A stretch of 12,625 nt of DNA from Fibrobacteraceae bacterium (lineage in GTDB: Bacteria; Fibrobacterota; Fibrobacteria; Fibrobacterales; Fibrobacteraceae). The notes below the pieces were generated by a model that saw nothing but the letters and a program-made list of their open reading frames with translations, was not told the origin of the DNA and did not search any database. Numbering within the stretch: position 1 is the first letter of the stretch; each line of letters starts with the position of its first letter. Shown here piece after piece: positions 1 through 7,538 of the stretch. Made by a program: the position numbers and the translations under genes. The DNA is taken from positions 1 through 12,625 of the forward strand of contig JALNVO010000058.1 in the NCBI GenBank assembly GCA_023231365.1. The letters run 5' to 3'.

Positions 1-32
1 CCCTCAACATTAGAAATTAATGAAGGCGGGCG

Positions 33-2780
33 TCACTTGAAAATGGCTGTGTAGGATGATCCTTCAAGCGGACTGAGAACCCGGATCTTTTCTTGGATGC
101 CGTCGCTCCAGCCGGTAAATGTGCAGCCGGAAGTTTCCGTTGCGGAAATCGTTACGGGTAGGTCTTTGAAGAATGATACCGTTGCGGGCAGATTGTCAAG
201 ATCAAGCCCGTTTATGCCGATAGTTCCGCAACCGCTTGCCGAAAGCGTTACGTTTTGAACTTCGCCAAGAGAGAAGAATGTTTGCATCTCCGAGAGAATT
301 TCCGCAGGCCTTGTTTTTGCAAAATCTTTGATTTGTGCAAGGGATGATTCCATATAGGTCGCGTTGAGCGGCCATTTCTCTTGGTCTCTTGCCAATTCAC
401 TTTCAATGGGACTCATTAGTTCATTTATTTTGTTTGTTACCTGTGTTGTGCTGAATTTTGTGGCGATCAGCGCAGAGAATCGATTGATAAATTTTGCTTT
501 GAATGTTTCATTTTTAATGAGCCGCCTAAAAAGGATGGTATATTCTGCTCCATTCGGCCAAGCGGACGCTGTAGAATCTGTGATGAATGTGAACATATCA
601 ATGTTTTCATCGGAAGATTGTCCGTTGGCAAAGCCGAAATCTAGATCGTATAAGAACCATTTCCATTCCGTCAGCGGTGATTCGGAACGCCATTTTTTGG
701 AATTATTGGCCGGCCAATCCCGGTTTTCGACATATATTTCCGTTTGCATATAGTTGATATAATTGTCTATGTCCATTTGAGACGCGACATAAGCATAATT
801 GGCACTATCCGTTACGCCATTTTCATTGACGAAGTTTTCAAGGGCGACGAAATCGGCAGAAGACCCTGCGCTCGCGGAATTATCGGCTTTTAAGAGGTCG
901 ATGGATTCGGAATCATAGCCATAATTGGTCCAAAAATAATTTTCATTGGAGCGTTCACGCATATCGTGAATACCAAAGTATTCTCCATTATAAAATGCGA
1001 TAACGAACCGGCCTTTCTGATAATCAACGCCGAGCCCTTTGCTGATAGACGATCCCAGCCTATCGCGAATATAATCCGTATAGAAGTTTCCGCCGTTATT
1101 CCGCAATACAAAATCCTTGAATTCTTTAAGCTTCGGGAACTCTGGAAAAAGAACGTATTCCAGTTTTGTTTTCCCGTATCTTTCGCGGAATTTGAATGCG
1201 ACAGATTTTTTTGGATTGGCGCGGCTATAATTGCCGAAAATTTCAAAACCAGCATCTTCTTCAAATGCAGGAGCGTTTGCTCCGGTTTCGATAAGTGCGA
1301 TATTTGCAGGAATTGTTATGTCTTTCCAGTAGTTTGCCCCAAAATGAGGTTCAGCAGTTTGGGCATTGGGACCTTCTTCGTAAATGCCGGAATCGGGGTC
1401 AAATAGCTGGTTCGGATCTGCAGTGATGAATATGGAAGGAATGCTCGGGGCCGTTTCAAAAATATAGGTGCGGGTAATGATGTCGCTCGGGAGAGCTCCG
1501 TCCTTAAAAGTAGCGCAGCGGAAAACAGTCGTCGAGGATACATTTACAACGCCGCTATAGATGGGGCTTGTTTTTGTAGGGGATTTTCCGCCGAGTTCAC
1601 AATGCACGGACTCTCCTTCATTGCTTGTAAAAGAAACGTCAAATGCTGTGGAATAAAAACCCGAAGAGGGTAAACTAAATTTGTTTTTTTCAATTTCATT
1701 ATAAACTAAACCACTTGTAGAACCTGCGGGACTTGGGTCTGCAAAGCCCCAGGAAGTTCCGTTGCTCGTATAGGATTTCCCGCTTTGCACTTCGGGGTAT
1801 GCTACGGAATCGCGGATGTTCCCTGAGCTGTCGCAGAGGAAAAGGCTCCCTCCTTTTTTTGAAAGTTGAAAGCTCGCATGAGGGTAATGTCCTTGATTGC
1901 GGGCTATAATCGACGTAAATGTGAATTGAATAAGGTCGTAGGAGTTTTCACCTGGATCAAAGCGGATTCCGTAAATATTGGCAAGATCCGGCAAAGTTTT
2001 CCCTGTTGGGAGGGTAATCTCATAAGTGGAGCTTACTTCACCCGTTCCCTTAATGCTTGTGGACCAACCTTTCCAATCGTCAATATCGGGTTGGGCAAGC
2101 TTTATTTCCAACTCTTCTCCTTTTGTCAGATAGCCTGTGAGAAGAAGCTGATTGGCTTTACTTAAATCTTTTGAATCGCTTTTGTTGCTCGAGCCTGTAC
2201 CGAGAAATATGCAGGCGTCACTCCAGCCGAGGTCGCCTATTTCGCCCAGTTGCATTTGTCCAGAAAATGCCCGCGCTCCCGATTCCTGCGTGCCGATGAA
2301 TTCTGTAAATGCAAAGGGTTCTGCGATGCTTGTGCCAGGTGGCGTACTTTGTGCATCCGTCCAAGACCAAGAACCGGTTCCGATCAGATCAGTAGAATCC
2401 GAAGGTGATGAAAAATCGGGTTGGTCGGTTTTTGAAAGGAAAACAATGAGGTAGCTTTTTGCGGGGATAACGGCATTTCCGAATACCCATTTCCGGGGTT
2501 CGTCCTTTGAATTGGAAAGGGAAAATCCTTGTAAATAGATGGCTGTATCTGCCGGGTTGTACAATTCTACCCAGCCAGGGTCTTCGCCTGTTTCGTCCTT
2601 AAAATCGATATTGATTGGATTTATTTCTGAAAATACCGCAGGTGCGTTGCCAATGTATGCTATACCTGACGAAGAGGAGGAATCAGGGGAAACGGAATCC
2701 TTGCTGTTTTCGCTACAAGAACAGATTCCTAAATAAAGTACACAGAGCCCGACGGCTAATCCGAGCTTCACCTTAACCAT
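33..2780 (-). CDS. CotH-domain surface lipoprotein with lamin-tail, chitobiase-type and InlB-like domains
   Basis: This 915-residue protein is predicted to be an exported lipoprotein. Residues 1-22 are a hydrophobic signal peptide ending in I-C-S-C (Cys22 is the likely lipidated residue), followed by a Ser-rich linker (SSSSSG, about 34-39). A lamin-tail-like domain begins near 48 (SEINPIN, WVELYNP) and its second half seems to resume near 300-355 after a long insertion. A chitobiase C-terminal-like segment spans about 365-440 (CELGGKSPTKTSPIYSG). The CotH kinase-like domain covers about 445-840, with LRNNGGNFYTDYIRDR, MRERSNENYF, a Y-V-E-N-R-D-W-P-A-N-N motif and KWFLYDLDFGF. A Gly/Cys-rich InlB-like repeat (FTGWSDG) ends it. 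CotH domains phosphorylate spore-coat proteins in Bacillus; in fibre-degrading bacteria they occur in large surface proteins of unclear role. The substrate is unknown. It is last in the minus-strand block, 65 bases after mlaD, and may have its own promoter. Confidence 0.88.
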   Translation of the reverse strand: MVKVKLGLAVGLCVLYLGICSCSENSKDSVSPDSSSSSGIAYIGNAPAVFSEINPINIDFKDETGEDPGWVELYNPADTAIYLQGFSLSNSKDEPRKWVFGNAVIPAKSYLIVFLSKTDQPDFSSPSDSTDLIGTGSWSWTDAQSTPPGTSIAEPFAFTEFIGTQESGARAFSGQMQLGEIGDLGWSDACIFLGTGSSNKSDSKDLSKANQLLLTGYLTKGEELEIKLAQPDIDDWKGWSTSIKGTGEVSSTYEITLPTGKTLPDLANIYGIRFDPGENSYDLIQFTFTSIIARNQGHYPHASFQLSKKGGSLFLCDSSGNIRDSVAYPEVQSGKSYTSNGTSWGFADPSPAGSTSGLVYNEIEKNKFSLPSSGFYSTAFDVSFTSNEGESVHCELGGKSPTKTSPIYSGVVNVSSTTVFRCATFKDGALPSDIITRTYIFETAPSIPSIFITADPNQLFDPDSGIYEEGPNAQTAEPHFGANYWKDITIPANIALIETGANAPAFEEDAGFEIFGNYSRANPKKSVAFKFRERYGKTKLEYVLFPEFPKLKEFKDFVLRNNGGNFYTDYIRDRLGSSISKGLGVDYQKGRFVIAFYNGEYFGIHDMRERSNENYFWTNYGYDSESIDLLKADNSASAGSSADFVALENFVNENGVTDSANYAYVASQMDIDNYINYMQTEIYVENRDWPANNSKKWRSESPLTEWKWFLYDLDFGFANGQSSDENIDMFTFITDSTASAWPNGAEYTILFRRLIKNETFKAKFINRFSALIATKFSTTQVTNKINELMSPIESELARDQEKWPLNATYMESSLAQIKDFAKTRPAEILSEMQTFFSLGEVQNVTLSASGCGTIGINGLDLDNLPATVSFFKDLPVTISATETSGCTFTGWSDGIQEKIRVLSPLEGSSYTAIFK

Positions 2781-2794
2781 ATTTTGTAAAATAT
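2779..2794. repeat. 16-bp palindrome over the start of the CotH gene
   Basis: Perfect inverted repeat ATATTTT-GT-AAAATAT; its left edge includes the first two bases of the CotH gene's ATG. It could be an operator or a weak RNA hairpin at the start codon. It is all A/T in the arms, so chance is a real possibility. The best ribosome-binding match, AAGGA, lies 13 bases upstream of the ATG, which is further than usual. Confidence 0.3.
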
Positions 2795-2845
2795 CCTTAT
2801 TTTCCGAATAAAAAAAGGAATTAATGCTTACAATGCGTTAAATCG

Positions 2846-3760
2846 CTAAAAAATGTCAATGTTGAGCTTGATTCCATTTTTTTTGATTTCTTTGATCAAG
2901 TTGCCGATATTTATTTGCAGCTTATCAATTCTCGCAAGGAGTTCACTGTTTTCTTGGATAACGGCTCCTGCAGAACCTTTGTCGGAATTGAGCGTTTGTG
3001 AGGTCTCTTGGATTTTCTTTTGGAGCGAGTCCGCTGATTCTTTTAGATGTCTCAATTGTGAATTTAGGGAATCCAAATCTTGTTTTGCGCTGTCAAGTCC
3101 ATTTTCTGTTTTTCCGAGCAAGTCTCTTGCTTTGCTCGTAACAGATGAAAACGCAGAAAATAATTCAGATGTTTCTTTCTTCCATTCATGTGTGTCGGAT
3201 TCAGTGTTAGAGATGAGCCGTTTTCCTCTCTTTTTTATGCGCTCTATTTTTTTTCCATTTTCACCGGCAAGAAGAGAATCTGAAATGGCATTTGCATCAT
3301 TGGTCATTTGCGTGAGCATTTGGATGCTTGTTTGAAGATCTTTTGGAGCTCTGGACAATCCTTTGTCGTAGGAGCCTTTGATGGTATCTTTTGGAGTAAA
3401 AATTTTTTCTGAAGTTCCAAGTTCAATGTAAATTTCTCGGTTGCCGAGGAATCCTGCGGAAATGAATTTAATCTTTGAATCTACCGGAATTTTTATTTTG
3501 GATATAATTTCGAAGTGAACATATATGAGGGAATCTGTTTTGTCCATCTTGAGAATTCGCCCACGGTGAAGCCCGTTAATTTGTACGTTGCTTCCGTTGG
3601 AAATAGGACCAACTTGTTCAAATGCGGCAATGTATGTCGTTCGCGCATTATAGGGGCTTAGGGGGTGGTTGAAATACCAGAGAAGTAAGACGATCGTGAT
3701 AAGAATAAGTACCGCACAGGCCATGCGTTTATTCCCATGGGAGGAAACGGTATTACTCAT
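2846..3760 (-). CDS. MlaD/MCE-family lipid-transport periplasmic protein
   Basis: 304 residues with one N-terminal membrane anchor (about 12-30, ACAVLILITIVLLLWYF) and then an MCE domain (about 40-130: AFEQVGPISNGSNVQINGLHRGRI, then an F-L-G-N-R-E-I-Y-I-E-L segment). The C-terminal half (about 195-295) is rich in heptad-like Leu/Ser/Lys/Glu repeats and is probably a coiled coil. MCE proteins of this build are the substrate-binding part of MlaFEDB-type ABC systems that move phospholipids between inner and outer membranes. No mlaE or mlaF permease/ATPase gene is in the window, so the partner must be elsewhere. The start overlaps the end of hprK by 8 bases (ATGAGTAA), indicating translational coupling. 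It is family-level certain; the transported lipid is not known. Confidence 0.85.
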   Translation of the reverse strand: MSNTVSSHGNKRMACAVLILITIVLLLWYFNHPLSPYNARTTYIAAFEQVGPISNGSNVQINGLHRGRILKMDKTDSLIYVHFEIISKIKIPVDSKIKFISAGFLGNREIYIELGTSEKIFTPKDTIKGSYDKGLSRAPKDLQTSIQMLTQMTNDANAISDSLLAGENGKKIERIKKRGKRLISNTESDTHEWKKETSELFSAFSSVTSKARDLLGKTENGLDSAKQDLDSLNSQLRHLKESADSLQKKIQETSQTLNSDKGSAGAVIQENSELLARIDKLQINIGNLIKEIKKNGIKLNIDIF

Positions 3761-4784
3761 AAGCTTCTCCGCTCAGCGGGTCTTCTTCAAAGGCGTCTTC
3801 TTGTTTTTTCCCTGTCGCTTTGTTTTCAATTGCTTTTAATAGAGCGTTGTTGAATTCGTTTGCCGTATCGATGCCATTCATCTTCATCAGCGTGTTCATA
3901 GCGATGACTTCAGAAATAACGGTCAAGCTTTTTCCTGGCGATACAGGAATAAGAACTTTTGGAATATTCACTCCCATTATTCTTTCTATTGAAGAGGCGA
4001 GTCCTGTCCGGTCGTAAGTTACGTTTTGTTTCCACGGTTCAAGTTCTACGAGGACTTCGATCTTTTTTGTCTTGCGCACTGCGTGGATGCCAAACATGGA
4101 GCGGACATCGATAATTCCGACTCCGCGAATTTCCATATGATGCTTTATGAGGGAATTGGAACGTCCGATGATGGAATTCCCAATGCGGGAAATTCTTACT
4201 ACATCGTCTGCGACGAGACGGTGTCCGCGTTCTACGAGGTCGAGAACGCATTCAGACTTCCCTACGTTGCTATCGCCTAAATAGAGCATACCCACGCCAT
4301 AGACGTCTACTAGGCTTGCATGAACGTTGGAATAAGGAGCAAAATATTCTTCAAGGATTAATTGTGTCGCTTTGGCAAAATCTACGGTAGAAAGTTCTGT
4401 AGTGACAAGTGCAATGTTTTGGGCTTTGCACATTTCTAGCAATTCTTTGTGGGGCTTTAAGTTGTGCGTAAGAACCCACATCGGCGATTTAAACTCGGAA
4501 AGTTTTAAAAAAATATATTGCCGGGCATCTGCCCCCACGGATTCGAGGTAGCTCCATTCGGTACTTCCTACCATCTGTATTTGGTGCGCGCTGTAAACTG
4601 CCGTGTAGCCTGACATTGCAAGGCCAGGACGGTGAATTCCGCTTTCTGTGATAAATGAAGATAACGATGTTTCGGGCGTATGAAGCGAGAGCTTCAACGG
4701 TTTCTGGTAATGCTTCCAAAAATCAAGCACCGGGCATTGCTCCCGGTGCTTGATTTCAAGATTGTCGAAGCAGTTGTATGCCAC
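3753..4784 (-). CDS. hprK: HPr kinase/phosphorylase
   Basis: Bifunctional enzyme that phosphorylates HPr on a serine with ATP or pyrophosphate and removes that phosphate again, linking carbon status to regulation. The C-terminal catalytic domain is clear: His155 in VHASLVDVYGVG, P-loop GDSNVGKSE at 170-178, VADDVV at 191-196, and the family signature E-I-R-G-V-G-I-I-D-V at 218-227. The P-loop has Asn where most members have Gly (GDSGVGKS). A poorly conserved tail (about 320-343) is rich in Glu/Asp. The coordinates use a GTG start 12 bases after hpf. An internal GTG at 4728-4730 (Val19) gives an N-terminus matching the usual family length (37 residues to RPGL against 36 in typical members) and has GGGAG nine bases upstream, so the true start may be there. 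A 15-bp hairpin covers this point. HPr itself is not in the window. Confidence 0.93.
   Translation of the reverse strand: MAYNCFDNLEIKHREQCPVLDFWKHYQKPLKLSLHTPETSLSSFITESGIHRPGLAMSGYTAVYSAHQIQMVGSTEWSYLESVGADARQYIFLKLSEFKSPMWVLTHNLKPHKELLEMCKAQNIALVTTELSTVDFAKATQLILEEYFAPYSNVHASLVDVYGVGMLYLGDSNVGKSECVLDLVERGHRLVADDVVRISRIGNSIIGRSNSLIKHHMEIRGVGIIDVRSMFGIHAVRKTKKIEVLVELEPWKQNVTYDRTGLASSIERIMGVNIPKVLIPVSPGKSLTVISEVIAMNTLMKMNGIDTANEFNNALLKAIENKATGKKQEDAFEEDPLSGEAYE
4720..4756 (-). promoter_or_regulatory. 15-bp perfect hairpin with T-tract at the hpf/hprK junction (attenuator or terminator candidate)
   Basis: On the minus strand the sequence is AAATCAAGCACCGGG, loop AGCAATG, CCCGGTGCTTGATTT, then TTGG, so the right arm merges into a run of five T. 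Both arms match without mismatch. It begins 39 bases after the hpf stop codon, a normal place for an intrinsic terminator of hpf, yet it lies within codons 10-22 of the longest hprK frame. It contains the likely internal hprK start (GTG at 4728-4730) and its GGGAG ribosome-binding motif. It may end most hpf transcripts, hide the hprK start, or both. Confidence 0.6.
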
Positions 4785-4795
4785 TCGTTATTCTC

Positions 4796-5128
4796 TTATT
4801 CCGGTTGTTTTGCAGCAACATCGGAGATAGGTTGTGCTTGGTGTTCTTTTTGCTTTTCATTATTTCTCTTGAGCTGGATCTTAGCACGATCAAGGGCAAC
4901 GTCAATTGCCTTGCCCATGTTTTCTTCGTCAGCGGAAGCGACGACGACAGTGCCTTTGATAGTTAAAGAAATTTCACAATGACGTTTGAGTTCTACATCG
5001 TGATCAAGAATGATTGAAGCGCTGGTGATATTCGGATAAAATTTTCCAAGCTTGTCTATCTCCTCTTGAAGTCGTTCTTGTAAACTAGTAGAGGCGTTAA
5101 AATGACGAGCAGAAATCTTGATTTCCAT
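4796..5128 (-). CDS. hpf: Ribosome hibernation-promoting factor, short form
   Basis: 110 residues matching the short HPF/YfiA (sigma-54 modulation protein) family: MEIKISARHF at the N-terminus, an amphipathic helix (LQERLQEEIDKLGKFYP), then a beta segment and the ADEENMGKAIDVALDRAKIQLKR helix. These proteins bind the 30S decoding region and inactivate ribosomes in slow growth or stationary phase. The short length and the lack of the C-terminal dimerisation domain point to a short HPF rather than the long form. The last 20 residues (QKEHQAQPISDVAAKQPE) look disordered. Position directly after rpoN and before hprK is the classic arrangement. The 139-base gap to rpoN contains a hairpin and an A/T-rich stretch that could carry a separate promoter. 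Confidence 0.93.
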   Translation of the reverse strand: MEIKISARHFNASTSLQERLQEEIDKLGKFYPNITSASIILDHDVELKRHCEISLTIKGTVVVASADEENMGKAIDVALDRAKIQLKRNNEKQKEHQAQPISDVAAKQPE

Positions 5129-5159
5129 ATCGAACCTTTGGGTTTAGTGTTTAACTTTT

Positions 5160-5176
5160 GGCGAGCTAGGCTCACC
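5160..5176 (-). promoter_or_regulatory. Small hairpin in the hpf leader
   Basis: On the minus strand GGTGAGC-CTA-GCTCGCC can form a 7-bp stem (one G-T wobble) with a 3-base loop, about 30 bases upstream of the hpf ATG. No T-run follows it in either direction, so it is not a terminator. It may stabilise the hpf leader or affect translation. A TATACT sequence just upstream on the same strand (about 5186-5191) is a possible -10 element without a convincing -35. Confidence 0.3.
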
Positions 5177-5267
5177 TCATCAAAAAGTATATACATCTTT
5201 ATTTTTGAAAAAAGAAACGCTTTTTTGAAAAAAATAAAATTTTCCTCTTCCAAAACGGAATATAGGA

Positions 5268-6791
5268 TTATTTAACGGATTTTCGGAGCCTCGCCGGAAG
5301 AATTTTGAGTTCTTCCCGGTATTTGGCTGTAGTCCTCCGGGCAACGGAAATGCCTTGCTTGGCGAGAGTTTCTGTAATAGCTTGATCGGAAAGCGGGGCC
5401 GCCGAATTTTCATTTTCAACAAGCTCTTTTATAGCATCGAGAATCTTGGCAGAACTCATAGAAGAACCGTCTTTCTGGGTGACGCCTGAAGTGAAGAATT
5501 GTTTAAGCTCATAAACGCCGAATGGTGTTTCAACATACTTGCCGTTTGTAGCGCGGTTGACCGTACTTGGGTCTCGATTTACAGTATTGGCGATATCTTG
5601 GAGAACCATTGGCTTCAGATTTTCCGGGCCTTTAGCAAAAAAATCGTGTTGCTTTTCGACAATGGCTTTCATTACTAGATACATCGTACTGTGGCGGTTA
5701 TCGATGCTTTTGATGAACATATTCGCCGAATTCAATTTGTTCCTCACGAAGTCTTTGTCGGCTTTGGATGCAGAGGAGCTTTTTAAGAGTTGCCGATATG
5801 TTTCGTTTATATGCAAATGCGGCATACTCCCGCGCTTCATAACCACATCGAACTCTCCGGGGCGAACCTCGACGACTTCCATATCAGGGACGATTGTCTG
5901 CGAAGGTGTATTGTCTATCTGGGCTCCAGGATGCGGAGTGAGCCGCGAAAGCTCATGTACGGCTTTCTGGACTTCTTCTGTAGTTACGTTCAGCGCTTTC
6001 GCTATGGCGGCATATCGGAGCTCTTTGAGAGCATCGTATTGTTGTTCTAGGATTTGGATGGAAAGCAGCGGAAAGTCTGGAATGTGATAGGCTTGGATAA
6101 GCAGGCATTCGCGGAGGTCGCGGGCGCCGATTCCAGGTGGCGTGAACGATTGAAGCACATGGAAGGCTTCTTGCACAGGGAGAGCCGCTTCTTCAAGCTG
6201 CTTCTTTTTTTGAAGAACTTCTTCAGCTTCAAGGATGTCTGGATTTTTTTCCGACATTTTCTGTGGATCGATCTCGGAAAGCTCCGTCCCCGCAGAAGCG
6301 AGGAATCCGTCTTCGTTTATACAGCCGATGAGGTATTCTACTATGGCGACAATGCGCGCTGGGCGTTTCCATTCGCGGAGCTGATTCTTCAAAAAATCTT
6401 GAAGGCTCATCGATCCTGTGGGCTCGTGGCGCAAGTCGTCATCATCAGGATCCGGGCTATTCAAGTCCTTGAGGGGTGCTTCGGTGTTCTGAAAACCATC
6501 GGACATATATCTGTCCCAATCGATGTTGCTTTCTTCGCCGGTTTCCATCAATTCGTGACTTGTATCATCACCCTCTTTGCGTGTGTGTTCTTCTGTCGGC
6601 GAGTCTATGGATTGTAAGCGTTCGTCAGAGTTGTCGTCTTGTTCCAATAGCGGATTTGTTTCTAATTCCTGCTTGACTGCGGTTTCCAAATCGAGGGTGT
6701 TCATTTGGAGAATCGCAATAGATTGGAGCATCTGGGGAGAAAGATTCTGCTCCATTTTCATTTTTTGGCCGAGTTGCATTCCTAAATTCAT
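5268..6791 (-). CDS. rpoN: RNA polymerase sigma-54 factor
   Basis: 507 residues with the three sigma-54 regions. Region I is Gln/Leu-rich (LGMQLGQKMKMEQNLSPQML, then ILQMNTLDLETAVKQELETNPLLEQ). An acidic linker follows (about 52-120). The core-binding domain is in the middle, and the C-terminal DNA-binding region includes a helix-turn-helix (VLQDIANTVNRDPSTVNRAT) and the RpoN box near 484-493, here ARRTTAKYRE against the usual ARRTVAKYRE. Sigma-54 directs RNA polymerase to -24/-12 promoters and needs an ATP-driven activator, none of which is in the window. The ATG has a good GGAG eight bases upstream, and the gene starts 9 bases after lptB, so it is surely co-transcribed with the lpt genes. 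A sigma-54-like site heads the operon. Confidence 0.97.
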   Translation of the reverse strand: MNLGMQLGQKMKMEQNLSPQMLQSIAILQMNTLDLETAVKQELETNPLLEQDDNSDERLQSIDSPTEEHTRKEGDDTSHELMETGEESNIDWDRYMSDGFQNTEAPLKDLNSPDPDDDDLRHEPTGSMSLQDFLKNQLREWKRPARIVAIVEYLIGCINEDGFLASAGTELSEIDPQKMSEKNPDILEAEEVLQKKKQLEEAALPVQEAFHVLQSFTPPGIGARDLRECLLIQAYHIPDFPLLSIQILEQQYDALKELRYAAIAKALNVTTEEVQKAVHELSRLTPHPGAQIDNTPSQTIVPDMEVVEVRPGEFDVVMKRGSMPHLHINETYRQLLKSSSASKADKDFVRNKLNSANMFIKSIDNRHSTMYLVMKAIVEKQHDFFAKGPENLKPMVLQDIANTVNRDPSTVNRATNGKYVETPFGVYELKQFFTSGVTQKDGSSMSSAKILDAIKELVENENSAAPLSDQAITETLAKQGISVARRTTAKYREELKILPARLRKSVK

Positions 6792-6800
6792 GTTTTTCTC

Positions 6801-7538
6801 CTAATCCAGGCGGAATGATTCGCCTAAGTAAATGCGTTTTGCTTCTTCATTGCTTGCGAGGTAATCCGAAGAACCTTCCGTAAGCACTTCGCTCTTGTAC
6901 ATAATATAAGCTCGATCGGTAATGGAAAGCGTTTCTCGCACATTATGGTCTGTGATGAGGATTCCCATTCCTTTTTTTTGCAAATCGGAAATGATCGATT
7001 GAATGTCGTTCACGGCAATAGGGTCGATGCCCGCAAAAGGTTCGTCAAGCAACAGAAAGTCGGGGCTTGCGGCGAGTGCGCGGGCAATTTCAAGACGGCG
7101 GCGTTCTCCTCCAGAACAGCTCATGGAGCGAGTTTTGCGAATATTCGTTATTTTAAATTCTTCCAAAAGTTCTTCTAGCCGTTGTTTGCGGTCTGCGCGT
7201 TTTAAACCCTGAGTTTCGAGAATTGCCATTATGTTGTCTTGAACGCTCATTTTGCGGAAAATGGAAGGTTCTTGCGGGAGGTATCCTACGCCAAGTCTTG
7301 CCCGTCTGTACATAGGTTTTTCGGTCATCTCAACGTCATCTAGAAAAATGTGCCCGGAATCGGGCCTGAGCATACCCACGATCATATAAAACGTCGTAGT
7401 TTTGCCTGCGCCGTTCGGCCCTAAAAGTCCAACGATTTCGCCTTGTGAAACGCTGATGGATACATTGCTTACTACTTTGCGGCCACTGTATATTTTGGAA
7501 ACTTTGTCCGTGCGGATTGTGCGGATAGGACTTTTCAT
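6801..7538 (-). CDS. lptB: LPS export ABC transporter ATP-binding protein
   Basis: 245 residues, the usual length for LptB. Walker A GPNGAGKT (40-47), Q-loop Gln89 in YLPQEPSIFRKMS, signature CSGGERRR (141-148, with Cys for the common Leu), Walker B FLLLDEP (161-167) and the H-loop His198 in ITDHNVRET. The P-Q-E-P-S-I-F-R-K-M-S stretch and DEPFAGIDPIAV are typical of LptB rather than of other ABC ATPases. It powers extraction of lipopolysaccharide from the inner membrane with LptF/LptG, which are not in the window. Its ATG overlaps the end of the upstream lptA-like gene (ATGA), so translation is coupled. Confidence 0.97.
   Translation of the reverse strand: MKSPIRTIRTDKVSKIYSGRKVVSNVSISVSQGEIVGLLGPNGAGKTTTFYMIVGMLRPDSGHIFLDDVEMTEKPMYRRARLGVGYLPQEPSIFRKMSVQDNIMAILETQGLKRADRKQRLEELLEEFKITNIRKTRSMSCSGGERRRLEIARALAASPDFLLLDEPFAGIDPIAVNDIQSIISDLQKKGMGILITDHNVRETLSITDRAYIMYKSEVLTEGSSDYLASNEEAKRIYLGESFRLD

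Noticed and set aside
364..2736. Several plus-strand open frames opposite the CotH gene
   Set aside because: All are shadows of a long gene with clear domains; none has a ribosome site or protein-like composition.
5205..5240. A/T-rich inverted sequence after rpoN as a terminator
   Set aside because: The possible stem is only A-T pairs around GCG and is too weak; readthrough to hpf is expected.
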